Part shown: positions 1 to 6,855 of the stretch, one piece after another
Layout of the letters: each line of letters opens with the position of its first letter
Numbering within the stretch: position 1 is the first letter of the stretch
DNA from: G963692885 sp964657395
GTDB taxonomy: Bacteria; Acidobacteriota; Terriglobia; Terriglobales; Acidobacteriaceae
Direction of reading: 5' to 3'
DNA: 11,752 bases
Assembly: GCA_964657395.1 (NCBI GenBank)
Contig: CAZZUX010000116.1
Coordinates: forward strand, 1-11,752
Made by a program: the position numbers and the translations under genes
Notes under the pieces: generated by a model
Seen by the model: the letters and a program-made list of their open reading frames with translations, nothing else
Database searches by the model: none
What the model was told of the DNA's origin: nothing

Positions 1-1
1 G

Positions 2-736
2 CCCACCTTCGCCACCCCCGCGGAAGAGCGTCTCCACCGCAAGCAGCGCCTCGCCTCGGCCTTCCGCCTCTTCGCAAAATTCGGCTTCAGTGAAGGCGTC
101 GCCGGCCACATCACCGTACGCGATCCCGAACGCCACGACCACTTCTGGGTCAACCCCTTCGGCATGCACTACGCCCACATTCGCGTCTCCGACCTCATCA
201 AGGTCGACGAGCACGGCGAAGTCATCGAAGGCAACCGCCCCGTGAATGAAGCCGCTTTCGCCATTCACTCTCGCCTCCACATGGCACGGCCCGACGTCGT
301 CGCCGCCGCCCACGCCCACTCCCTCTACGGCAAAACCTGGTCCAGCATGGGCCGCCTGCTCGATCCCCTCACCCAGGACGCCTGCGCCTTCTACGAAGAT
401 CACGCCCTCTTCGACGACTACACCGGCGTCGTCTATGACATGTCAGAAGGCGATCGCATCGCCGCCGCCCTCGGCCACCGCAAAGCCGTCATCCTCCAGA
501 ACCACGGCATCCTCACCGTCGGACAAACGGTCGATGAAGCCGCCTGGTTCTTCATCACCATGGACCGCACCTGCCAGTCGCAGCTCCTCGCCGAAGCCGC
601 CGGCACACCCAAACCCATCTCGCACGAAAGCGCCCTCGTCGCCCAAAAACAGGTAGGCAATCCCCGCGTAGGCTGGTTCCAGTACCAACCCCTCTGGGAC
701 TACATCGTCCGCGAACAACCCGACCTCCTCGACTAA
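2..736 (+). CDS. Class II aldolase/adducin family protein (5' truncated by window edge)
   Basis: The reading frame is open from base 2, so the start lies before the window; 244 residues are visible against about 250-280 for the family, so little is missing. The internal ATG at 164 falls inside the conserved fold and is not the start. Seen: a 'HAH' pair at visible residues 104-106 and a third histidine in 'LQNHGIL' (H168), matching the zinc ligands of fuculose-phosphate aldolase-type enzymes. A glutamate in 'PVNEAAF' (E83) sits where the family's catalytic Glu is found. The family cleaves or epimerises sugar phosphates using a divalent metal, and also includes decarboxylases and non-enzymatic adducin-like members. 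The substrate cannot be read from this sequence. The protein should be cytoplasmic. No partner gene is visible downstream, where a 235-base spacer follows. Confidence 0.9.
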   Translation, partial: PTFATPAEERLHRKQRLASAFRLFAKFGFSEGVAGHITVRDPERHDHFWVNPFGMHYAHIRVSDLIKVDEHGEVIEGNRPVNEAAFAIHSRLHMARPDVVAAAHAHSLYGKTWSSMGRLLDPLTQDACAFYEDHALFDDYTGVVYDMSEGDRIAAALGHRKAVILQNHGILTVGQTVDEAAWFFITMDRTCQSQLLAEAAGTPKPISHESALVAQKQVGNPRVGWFQYQPLWDYIVREQPDLLD

Positions 737-759
737 CCCCAACGCACCACCACAACTCC

Positions 760-804
760 GGGTGTCCCACCCTCGCGCAGCCAAAGTGGGAATGGCGAAG
801 CCAT
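760..804. repeat. Hairpin-rich intergenic element, possibly a dispersed repeat
   Basis: This lies in the 737-971 spacer. TCCCAC (765-770) pairs with GTGGGA (786-791) across a 15-base loop. Directly after it, ATGGC (792-796) pairs with GCCAT (800-804) across three bases. No T-run follows, so it is not a standard intrinsic terminator. From memory, similar 'gggtgtcccaccctcgcgca' sequences recur between genes in Acidobacteriaceae; that is recollection and was not checked. The rest of the spacer (about 805-957) shows no gene I can support. Confidence 0.4.
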
Positions 805-971
805 CCGCCCTAAACTGCCGCAAAGCAAGGTCTCCCTCATAAGTCTGCAGAATCACGCAAGCAGCTTGAACCACCCGCATTTGCCTGCTTACCAACGTTT
901 CCATTAAAGTTCTCGCCGATGGGCAACGTCGCCTTCACCCCCGGAATCCATGCCCATCGGGAGTTCCCACC

Positions 972-2522
972 ATGGCCATGTACCGAATCCTTCCCGCTGC
1001 GCTGCTTTCCCTGGCGTCCGTTGCTACCCTCTCTGCCCAAACCACATTCACCCCCGCCTACCCCACAGCCTTCAGCGAATATCCGCAATACACCCTGCAG
1101 GCCGACCTCAATAGCGACGGCATCCCGGACATCATCAGCGGTTATCAGGGACCCACCCAGGCGCTCCTGTCCACAGGCAGCGGCAAGTTCGCCCTGCACA
1201 CCTACGCCTTGAACAGCTATGTTCCGGTCGGCGCTGGTGACTTCAATGGCGATGGACATAATGACGTCCTGTTCGCTTATGGGTCACAACTCGAAATAGC
1301 CTATGGGGATGGTAAAGGCAACTTCCCCACCATCAAGACCTTTCCCAGCCTCCCCGTATCCGCTAACAACGAATTAGGCATCCTTCAAGGCGTCGCAACC
1401 GATGTCAACGGCGATGGCCGCCCAGACATCCTCCTGGGCTACCGCAACTCAACCACCGGCAACTACGCCGTCCGCCTCTATCTCAACAACGGCACCAGCT
1501 TCACTGACAAAGGTGACGTCTACACCTACACCGTCCCCGCAGGCGCCACCGGCGTCGAACTCGACAGCACCCCTCCACTTCAGCTCACCCTCGGCGACTT
1601 CGACGCAGACGGGCACGCCGACCTCTCCTTCCGGGTCATCTACGCGCCAGCCAGCAACCCCGTGCAGACCAGCAACAACCTCGTCGTCCTCTACGGAAGC
1701 GGCACCGGCACCTTCACACCCAAAACCGTCTACTCCAATCGCGAGACCGACCTGACCTACGCCGCTGCCGACGTCAACGACGACACCTTCACCGACCTCA
1801 CGGCCACTGACGTCGACCAGTCCATCCACATCTTCTACGGCTCCGCCAGCCGTACCTTCAAAGAAACCATCATCCCGGCCAAATCGATAACCAACCCGCC
1901 CTACCGGGGCTATAGCGGCTACCCGCCCCTCATCGCCGACTTCGACGGCAACGGCTATAAAGACATCGCCTATATCGCAGCGCCTGCCGTCGGCAATGGC
2001 CAGAACCAACTCGGCATCAGCAGCGTGTATCAAACTCCCTCACGCACCTGGCAATCCAGCGGCTTCACCGCCGTCGACACCTTCCAGAGCTACGAAGGCG
2101 ATCTGCCCTTCTACACCGCCTACCTCGGCGACTACAACAAGGACGCCAAACCAGACGTCTCCCTCATCACCTCGGGCGACGCCAACACCCACCCGGACAC
2201 CGCCGACCTGGTCCTCAACACCGGCACCCACACCGTTGGCGCCTGTGCCGCACCCATCATCGGTATCAACGTGTGCAGCCCCGGCGCCACCTCCGCCAGC
2301 CCCGTCAAATTCTCTTTCAGCGCCACCTCGTACTACCCGCTGCGCAAAATGGAAGTCTGGGTCGACGGTGTCAAGAAGAGCGAAACCTTCCACGTCTTCG
2401 GCAACTACGGCTATTCGGACGTAAGCCTCACCCTCGCCGCCGGCAAACACAACATAGCCTTCTTCTCCGGCACCTTCGACGGCGACACCACAAAGAAAAC
2501 CATCACCGTCACCGTCCCGTAG
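972..2522 (+). CDS. Secreted FG-GAP/VCBS repeat beta-propeller with C-terminal Ig-like domain
   Basis: This 516-residue protein has a Sec signal peptide (about 1-22, hydrophobic core LPAALLSLASVATL, likely cleavage after SA). Seven Asp-rich calcium-loop motifs of the form DxNxDGxxD follow at residues 45-53, 90-98, 144-152, 209-217, 267-275 (degenerate), 323-331 and 387-395. Seven is the blade count of an integrin-type propeller. After about residue 425 comes a Ser/Thr-rich beta domain with 'KMEVWVDGVKKSE' and a closing 'KKTITVTV' strand, like acidobacterial Ig-like domains. C425 and C435 flank the junction. The likely role is extracellular or surface binding, but the ligand is unknown and I see no catalytic motif. 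The chosen ATG has CGGGAG eight bases upstream; the ATG at 978 is an alternative. A weak sigma-70-like pair (TTGCCT 881-886, 17 bases, TTAAAG 904-909) lies upstream. The gene stands alone and ends at a strong terminator. Confidence 0.88.
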   Translation: MAMYRILPAALLSLASVATLSAQTTFTPAYPTAFSEYPQYTLQADLNSDGIPDIISGYQGPTQALLSTGSGKFALHTYALNSYVPVGAGDFNGDGHNDVLFAYGSQLEIAYGDGKGNFPTIKTFPSLPVSANNELGILQGVATDVNGDGRPDILLGYRNSTTGNYAVRLYLNNGTSFTDKGDVYTYTVPAGATGVELDSTPPLQLTLGDFDADGHADLSFRVIYAPASNPVQTSNNLVVLYGSGTGTFTPKTVYSNRETDLTYAAADVNDDTFTDLTATDVDQSIHIFYGSASRTFKETIIPAKSITNPPYRGYSGYPPLIADFDGNGYKDIAYIAAPAVGNGQNQLGISSVYQTPSRTWQSSGFTAVDTFQSYEGDLPFYTAYLGDYNKDAKPDVSLITSGDANTHPDTADLVLNTGTHTVGACAAPIIGINVCSPGATSASPVKFSFSATSYYPLRKMEVWVDGVKKSETFHVFGNYGYSDVSLTLAAGKHNIAFFSGTFDGDTTKKTITVTVP

Positions 2523-2544
2523 AAGAACACCACGCTCCATCAAC

Positions 2545-2576
2545 AAAAAGGGCGGCCATTCAGGCCGCCTTTTTTT
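2545..2576. terminator. Intrinsic terminator, probably bidirectional
   Basis: A perfect 7-bp stem (GGCGGCC 2551-2557, GGCCGCC 2563-2569) has a 5-base loop. It is followed by seven Ts (2570-2576) and preceded by five As (2545-2549). It begins 23 bases after the FG-GAP gene stop and lies between two convergent genes. The A-run gives a U-run on the other strand, so it could also end the minus-strand aldo/keto reductase transcript. Confidence 0.92.
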
Positions 2577-2600
2577 CTATGATCCAACCAACTCCTTTGC

Positions 2601-2640
2601 CATCTCGACCGAAGCGTAGCGCAGTGGAGAGATCTCACCC
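2601..2640. repeat. Short acidobacterial-type intergenic repeat
   Basis: The segment beginning 'catctcgaccgaag' and continuing to 'gtggagagatctc' has short complementary ends (TCTC near 2603, GAGA near 2628). It fills the gap between the terminator and the stop of the aldo/keto reductase gene. It resembles sequences I recall as common between genes in Acidobacteriota. Only one copy is in this window, so its repeat status is inference. Confidence 0.4.
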
Positions 2641-2655
2641 TCTCGCGCCAATCAC

Positions 2656-3705
2656 TCACCCCAGCCACTGCGGATTATGAAACGTCCCGTCATACACATG
2701 CGACGACTTGTAATCCTCAAACTTAGCCCCACCGCCAACCGGCGCTGTCTTCGCCAGCAGCGTCATCTTCTGCTCCACATTCAGCGGCTTGAAGTTCCGC
2801 GCCACGCCCAGTGCCTGCTCCAGGTTCGCCATGGACTGGCAGCCCGTAATCGTAATCGTCACAGGCACACTCATCGCGTAGTGCAGCGCCTCGGGAGCCG
2901 AAATCGTATTCGTCTTCAGAATCGCAGCATTGCTCAGCGGCTTCATGCCCAAAATCGCCATGCCATGCTTCTGCGCCACCGGGATCACCTTCTGCCCGAA
3001 GCTGTCAAAATGATGATCCAGCGCATTCACCGGCATCTGCACCGTGTCGAAAACAAATCCGTGCTTGTCCGCAATCGCAATCATGTTCAAATGCATCTCC
3101 GGACTCTTGTGCCCCGTGAAGCCGATGAACCGGATCTTGCCTTCCTTGCGCATCTCCTTCAGCACATCGACCACGTTGCCCGGCTTGAATGCCTGCTCCG
3201 GATCTTCCATCCGGATCACTTCATGAATCTGCACCAGGTCGATATGGTCCGTCTTCAGCCGCGAGAAGGACTGCTCCAGCTGCCGCCGCGCCTCCGCCCC
3301 CGTCCGCCCATCGATCTTCGTCATCAGGAACGCCTTCTGCCGGTATCCGTCCTGCAGCGCCTTCCCCATGCGCACCTCACTCACGCCATCGTTATAGTCC
3401 CAGCAGTTGTCCAGGAAATTGATACCTTCATCGAGCGCCCGCCGCACCACCGCAATCGCATCCTGCTCCGTCACCGATGAGAGCCCGAGGTGGTACCCGC
3501 CAATCCCGATGATCGAAACCTGCGCATCCGCCCGCCCCAGCTTCCTGCGCCCGATCCCGTTCACCGTCGTGACCACGGGCAGCGGCACACCCGCTGCCGC
3601 ACCCTGCAGCCCCGCATGCGCCGCTTCCTGGCCTGACGCCGCCCCGGTAAGTCCCACCGCCGCCGCCGTAGCCGCCGCCTGCTTCAGAAATTCCCGCCGT
3701 TCCAT
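2656..3705 (-). CDS. TAT-exported aldo/keto reductase
   Basis: This 349-residue protein belongs to the aldo/keto reductase (AKR) fold, an NAD(P)H-dependent TIM barrel. Catalytic tetrad candidates are D99 ('FLDNCWDY'), Y104, K130 ('FLMTKIDG') and H161 ('DLVQIHE'). A cofactor-binding segment 'TGCQSMANLEQAL' lies near residue 287. The N-terminus is 'MERREFLKQAAATAAAVGL...', a twin-arginine (TAT) signal: an RR motif, FLK, an Ala-rich hydrophobic stretch and an AxA-like region. I start at the ATG ending at 3705 because it directly precedes the TAT motif and has an AGGGGG ribosome site (3710-3715) four bases upstream. The frame stays open to 3753, but that extension would bury the signal. Members of this group are often listed simply as 'aldo/keto reductase', and the substrate is unknown. 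The gene is last in the minus-strand run, 186 bases beyond its neighbour, so it may have its own promoter. Confidence 0.92.
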   Translation of the reverse strand: MERREFLKQAAATAAAVGLTGAASGQEAAHAGLQGAAAGVPLPVVTTVNGIGRRKLGRADAQVSIIGIGGYHLGLSSVTEQDAIAVVRRALDEGINFLDNCWDYNDGVSEVRMGKALQDGYRQKAFLMTKIDGRTGAEARRQLEQSFSRLKTDHIDLVQIHEVIRMEDPEQAFKPGNVVDVLKEMRKEGKIRFIGFTGHKSPEMHLNMIAIADKHGFVFDTVQMPVNALDHHFDSFGQKVIPVAQKHGMAILGMKPLSNAAILKTNTISAPEALHYAMSVPVTITITGCQSMANLEQALGVARNFKPLNVEQKMTLLAKTAPVGGGAKFEDYKSSHVYDGTFHNPQWLG

Positions 3706-3832
3706 GCATCCCCCTCGAACACTGCGTCCCTGCATTCTAAATCGCAGCCGCACCCGCCATGTTCATGTGACAGCCAGCCACAGCGTCGCCGCTCAACTCT
3801 GCCGCCAGATCAAGCAGCTCTGCGAACGGCGC

Positions 3833-3889
3833 GGCTTCAGCCGTGCCACCAACCTCCACCGCAAAAGGGGACACCAGCCCCTGAGGTCC
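3833..3889. repeat. Dispersed repeat, copy A
   Basis: The segment opens with 'ggcttcagccgtgcca' and ends with 'cagcccctgaggtcc'. The first 16 bases are identical to 6508-6523, and the ends of both copies agree apart from a few changes. Each half holds a small palindromic core (GGCTtcAGCC in one arm). It sits in the 3706-3891 spacer, which otherwise holds only the upstream region of the aldo/keto reductase. This looks like an intergenic repeat of Acidobacteriaceae genomes. Confidence 0.6.
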
Positions 3890-3891
3890 GC

Positions 3892-4407
3892 CTACTGCGA
3901 AGCCTGACCCGCATCCCCCGCCAGCTTCACCGGCATATCTTTCCCATGCTCCGGATCATAATCATGCTTCACCATCCAGGCCTTGAACGCAGCCGCAGGC
4001 TCCGTCCCCGTCGACCCGTTATGCCGATAGTAGGCAACGTCCTTCACATCCGTCTTCAAATGACAAGGAGAGTACGTATTCGCATGTCCGAACACCGGCA
4101 GCAGCACCACCAGCTCCTGCTGCGGCTTCTTCCACCGCGCCGGATAGGTCTCATACCCCACCGACGTCCGCAGCTTCTCCGAACACTCGTAGCTGAAGTC
4201 CACGCCATGCACCTCGCCATTCGCGAACAGGTTGGCGCGTCCATCTCCTTTAGCCTCATCCATCATGTGGCTGTGATAAAAGGTCGTCTGGTCCCGGCCA
4301 AAAATATGAACGCGCAATGGATAATCCGCCGGGTTCTTGCTCTCGGCAACCAGCAATGCGGGCATCAGGAAAGCGAACAGGCAAAGTGCAGAAACAATGC
4401 GCTTCAT
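3892..4407 (-). CDS. Small secreted protein of unknown function
   Basis: This 171-residue protein begins with a clear Sec signal peptide (1-21, 'MKRIVSALCLFAFLMPALLVA', cleavage likely before ES). The mature part is about 150 residues. It starts with a beta-strand-like 'PLRVHIFGRD' and has several His and Tyr residues in 'TTFYHSHMMDEAKGDG'. Only two cysteines remain after cleavage (C75 and C115), which could form one disulfide in the periplasm. There are no membrane helices after the signal and no enzyme motif I recognise. It resembles secreted hypotheticals I recall from Acidobacteriaceae. The start is secure: AGGAGG (4416-4421) lies eight bases upstream of the ATG. The gene follows the SDR gene by 56 bases on the same strand, so it could share that transcript or use its own promoter in the AT-richer gap. 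Confidence 0.82.
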   Translation of the reverse strand: MKRIVSALCLFAFLMPALLVAESKNPADYPLRVHIFGRDQTTFYHSHMMDEAKGDGRANLFANGEVHGVDFSYECSEKLRTSVGYETYPARWKKPQQELVVLLPVFGHANTYSPCHLKTDVKDVAYYRHNGSTGTEPAAAFKAWMVKHDYDPEHGKDMPVKLAGDAGQASQ

Positions 4408-4463
4408 ACCAGATTCCTCCTATCAACCGATGTATTGAAACGAACATTTACATGATAATCCGA

Positions 4464-5237
4464 TCAGCGATGGCGTAACCGCAGCGTCTCCCAGCTCCCG
4501 TCCACCGTCCATCCTCCATCGACAACCAGGGCGTGCCCGTTTACAAAGCCGCTCTCCGCCGGATCAGCCAGGAACGCAATCGCCTTCGCAATATCATTTG
4601 GCGAGGCAAACCGTCCCATAGGCACGCGTCCGGTAATGTCAGCGTCCGTGTAGCCTCCCCCCGCCTGGTCGGCAGCGTCCATTTCCGTCTTCACCCATCC
4701 CGGGCAGACAGCATTCACGCGCACACCTTTCCCTCCCCACTCAGCCGCCAGCGTCCTGGTCAGACCGATCAGGCCATGCTTGGAAGCGTTGTAAGCCGCG
4801 CGATCCGCAATGCCCACCAGCCCCGCAATCGAGGCCACGTTGATAATGCTGCCCGCTCCCTGCTCCAGCATCATCACGCCGAAAGCCCTGGCCAGCAGAA
4901 AAGGCGCCACCAGGTTCACATCCAGCACACGCCGGTAGTCTGCTGCGAAGAGCCTCTCAGCCGACGCAATCATGCTGATGCCGGCGTTGTTCACCAGCAC
5001 ATCCACGCGGCCGAACCGCACCCTCGCCGTTGCCGCCATCGCGTCGACAACACCCTCATCACAGATGTCTCCCAAAACTTCAACTACTTCGGATCCACGC
5101 AGCGATGCCCTCAGTCCCGTCGCACGCAGATCATTCACCAGCAGACTGTATCCCCGCTCCGCCAGCAGCTCGGCAGTGCGCTTTCCAATGCCCTGCGCCG
5201 CACCCGTAATCACTGCCACCTGGCCACTCACCGTCAT
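4464..5237 (-). CDS. Classical short-chain dehydrogenase/reductase (SDR)
   Basis: This 257-residue Rossmann-fold oxidoreductase has all the classical SDR marks. These are the cofactor loop TGAAQGIG (residues 11-18), NNAG (83-86), N108 in 'LDVNLV', catalytic S136, Y149 and K153 ('YNASK'), and 'CPGWVKTEM' after the active site. Near the C-terminus 'VNGHALVVDGGW' forms the usual last strand. D37 in 'LLVNDLR', at the end of the second strand, suggests NAD(H) over NADP(H). The substrate is not determinable; FabG-like, sugar- or steroid-type dehydrogenases share this pattern. I prefer the ATG at 5237, where GGGG lies five bases upstream and 'MTVSGQVAVITG' is a normal SDR start. A GTG at 5270 would overlap the upstream stop by one base and add 11 residues, but it lacks a good ribosome site. 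It probably forms an operon with the upstream membrane protein gene. Confidence 0.93.
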   Translation of the reverse strand: MTVSGQVAVITGAAQGIGKRTAELLAERGYSLLVNDLRATGLRASLRGSEVVEVLGDICDEGVVDAMAATARVRFGRVDVLVNNAGISMIASAERLFAADYRRVLDVNLVAPFLLARAFGVMMLEQGAGSIINVASIAGLVGIADRAAYNASKHGLIGLTRTLAAEWGGKGVRVNAVCPGWVKTEMDAADQAGGGYTDADITGRVPMGRFASPNDIAKAIAFLADPAESGFVNGHALVVDGGWTVDGSWETLRLRHR

Positions 5238-5269
5238 CGATACCCCTTTTCGCAATTCGGATTCCCGCA

Positions 5270-6193
5270 CTACCGTCCAAACCCCGCTGCCTCCATGCGG
5301 GACAGGGTTGCATCGACAGCCGGGTTCTTCCCTCTGTCCTTGACCATCATGCGATTGTGAACGCGGGACAACTCCTCCGCTGTGATCGATGGAGAAAAAT
5401 CTTTGTACTTCGCAGCCATATTCTCCAGCGCCACACCTTCAAGCCAGTGTTTGTTCAAAGCAGCCTGCGTCAACGTGATCTCTTCTGCTATCAGCGCAGG
5501 CGTCAGCTGTGACAAGCGACTGTCCGTAAACTGATAACGGGATGCATCGTTCAGCGCGTCCCAGGCAAGCAGGCGTGCCTCATCCACCTGCCTCAGCTTG
5601 TTGTAGACATCCTCATGTTGCTCAATCTCCTCGCGGTCCATCAGGCTCATCACGCCGCTGCTCCTGGCCGCATCCCACACGGCTTCGCTATGCGGCTCGG
5701 AAACATGTGACCACATCAGGCTGCCCGGCAACTTCTCATCCGCAGTGCCCGCGTGATGCTGCAGATAAGCCAGCACCATCAGGTTGTTCTGCAGCTGCAC
5801 TGCTTCCCAGCGCCAGTAACCGCTCTCCTTCGCGATAGCCTTCCGGTTGGTTTCCCGCTCATCATCCAGCTCGCGCCGTACCTGCGCCACCTCGCGGCGA
5901 TGGTGGACAAGCTCCACCATCTGCTCCAATCCCACCGCGATCAGCAGTCCCAGAACAATCGTCGCAATGTGAATGAAGATTTCTTTCCAGCTGTTGGCTG
6001 CATGGTGCGCCGGGTGTACATCCAGCATGCGGTTGTTCTCCTTCGCCTTCTCCCTCGCTGGCTCCGAAACCTGTTCTCTGTTCGCATCCTCAGCAGGCAC
6101 TTCTGCCGCAGGCAATGGCAGCGGCGCCTCATCAGCCACGCCTGGCCCACGAGCAGGAGGAAGCTCTTCCGGACTGTCCGCCTTATCCGCCAT
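5270..6193 (-). CDS. Single-pass membrane protein with coiled-coil region, function unknown
   Basis: This 307-residue protein has three visible parts. Residues 1-60 are Pro/Ala/Glu-rich and disordered-looking. A segment with several histidines ('HPAHHAANSWKEIF') leads into one transmembrane helix (about 72-95, 'IFIHIATIVLGLLIAVGLEQ'). After that come 'HHRREVAQVRRELDDERETNR', a charged coiled-coil-like stretch, and an alpha-helical domain rich in Trp and Asp/Glu (for example 'WDAARSSGVMSLMDREE'). I recognise it as a type of hypothetical common in Acidobacteria ('HIATIVLGLLIAVGLEQ' followed by a helical domain), with no known function. I start at the ATG at 6193, which has GGAGG (6198-6202) just upstream; the TTG one codon earlier is less likely. 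The downstream SDR gene starts 32 bases after its stop, so the two are probably co-transcribed. Confidence 0.85.
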   Translation of the reverse strand: MADKADSPEELPPARGPGVADEAPLPLPAAEVPAEDANREQVSEPAREKAKENNRMLDVHPAHHAANSWKEIFIHIATIVLGLLIAVGLEQMVELVHHRREVAQVRRELDDERETNRKAIAKESGYWRWEAVQLQNNLMVLAYLQHHAGTADEKLPGSLMWSHVSEPHSEAVWDAARSSGVMSLMDREEIEQHEDVYNKLRQVDEARLLAWDALNDASRYQFTDSRLSQLTPALIAEEITLTQAALNKHWLEGVALENMAAKYKDFSPSITAEELSRVHNRMMVKDRGKNPAVDATLSRMEAAGFGR

Positions 6194-6239
6194 CAAACCT
6201 CCGGCAGTCGAACCGACGGCCAGACTATCAGCGAAAAAT

Positions 6240-6479
6240 CAGCGTCCGCAAATCTTCCTCACTCAGGCTGAGACGCTGCCCGCAGGTACCGCCGCCACCA
6301 CTATTCACCACGGTCCGTACGATCAGCTCCTGCAGGCCTACGCCGCCATCGAACAGTGGATCACCGCCGGCGGCCACCAGCGCCGGGACGCGCCCTGGGA
6401 GGCATACCTCAACGACCCCGCAGATCATCCGGACCCCCGCAACTGGAAAACGGAAATCTACTGGCCCCTGCAACCCTGA
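6240..6479 (+). pseudogene. Remnant of a GyrI-like (effector-binding) domain protein, C-terminal part only
   Basis: The plus frame ending in TGA at 6477-6479 encodes 'LPAGTAATTIHHGPYDQL' and ends with 'WKTEIYWPLQP'. This matches the second half of GyrI-like small-molecule-binding domains, with HxGPY, a helix 'AYAAIEQWI', 'WEAYLNDP' and a closing 'TEIYWPL'. Such domains sit at the C-terminus of MerR/AraC-type regulators or stand alone at about 150 residues. No ATG, GTG or TTG occurs in this frame between 6198 and the stop. Upstream the frame runs antisense into the membrane protein gene, with no sign of the missing N-terminal half or a DNA-binding domain. I therefore read it as a decayed fragment. 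A start inside the antisense gene (such as the ATG at 5973) is possible but would add sequence that looks non-coding. Confidence 0.6.
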
Positions 6480-6507
6480 CCAGCACGCACACCCACGCGA
6501 AGGGCAA

Positions 6508-6562
6508 GGCTTCAGCCGTGCCAGAATCTCCCGACAAAGACGGGCTTTAGCTCCTGAAGTCC
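6508..6562. repeat. Dispersed repeat, copy B
   Basis: It opens with the same 16 bases as copy A at 3833 ('ggcttcagccgtgcca') and ends with 'gctcctgaagtcc', close to copy A's 'gcccctgaggtcc'. The central part has diverged. It lies 29 bases past the stop of the GyrI-like remnant, in the same orientation as copy A. Confidence 0.6.
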
Positions 6563-6582
6563 AGGCAGCAGCAGTTAACGAA

Positions 6583-6624
6583 TAAGTACCCATGACTTAC
6601 CAACTAACAAGTAACAACACACTT
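6583..6624. repeat. Tandem small inverted repeats in AT-rich DNA
   Basis: TAAGT (6583-6587) pairs with ACTTA (6595-6599) over seven bases. A second pair, AAGT (6609-6612) with ACTT (6621-6624), follows over eight bases. The ACTTAC motif recurs at 26-base spacing (6595 and 6621). The stems are short and could be chance in AT-rich DNA, or they could be a protein-binding site for the downstream regulator gene. Confidence 0.25.
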
Positions 6625-6855
6625 ACAACCTCTATCCATCAATGAAAACCATCCGAAATCTAACTGCGGGAAACAAGTTATATGTGCCATTTTGCTCAAC
6701 CCGCACGCCACTTAGGCCCGGATACTGTAAGGAAGCCGACAACGCGTCCCAGGCTCATCCTTCCTGAAGCCGCCGACTGCTTCTAACGTGAGCACCGGAC
6801 GAACCGGCTCGATACGCATATCGAAAATCCGAAGCCTTCAGAAAGCCGGCGCAAG

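Larger units (their letters stand above)
6480..6855. other. Gene-free spacer upstream of the response regulator
   Basis: This 376-base gap holds repeat copy B (6508-6562). It is followed by a clearly AT-richer stretch (about 6575-6700) with small inverted repeats, then GC-rich sequence with AGGAAG (6730-6735) complementary to CTTCCT (6760-6765). I found no open frame with a believable ribosome site and no clear sigma-70 promoter; TTATAT near 6675 has no matching -35 box. It probably contains the promoter of the response regulator. Confidence 0.5.

Noticed and set aside
443..904. A 153-codon minus-strand frame over the end of the aldolase gene and the following spacer.
   Set aside because: Most of it is antisense to the conserved aldolase. 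Its composition is Gly/Ala/Asp-rich as expected from reading C-ending codons backwards, and it has no good ribosome site.
2677..3480. A 267-codon plus-strand frame rich in Arg, His and Leu.
   Set aside because: It is fully antisense to the aldo/keto reductase, whose catalytic residues and TAT signal are clear. The amino-acid make-up is typical of a shadow frame.
5270..5270. A GTG start for the SDR overlapping the upstream stop by one base.
   Set aside because: It has no ribosome site, and the ATG at 5237 has GGGG at good spacing and gives a normal SDR N-terminus.
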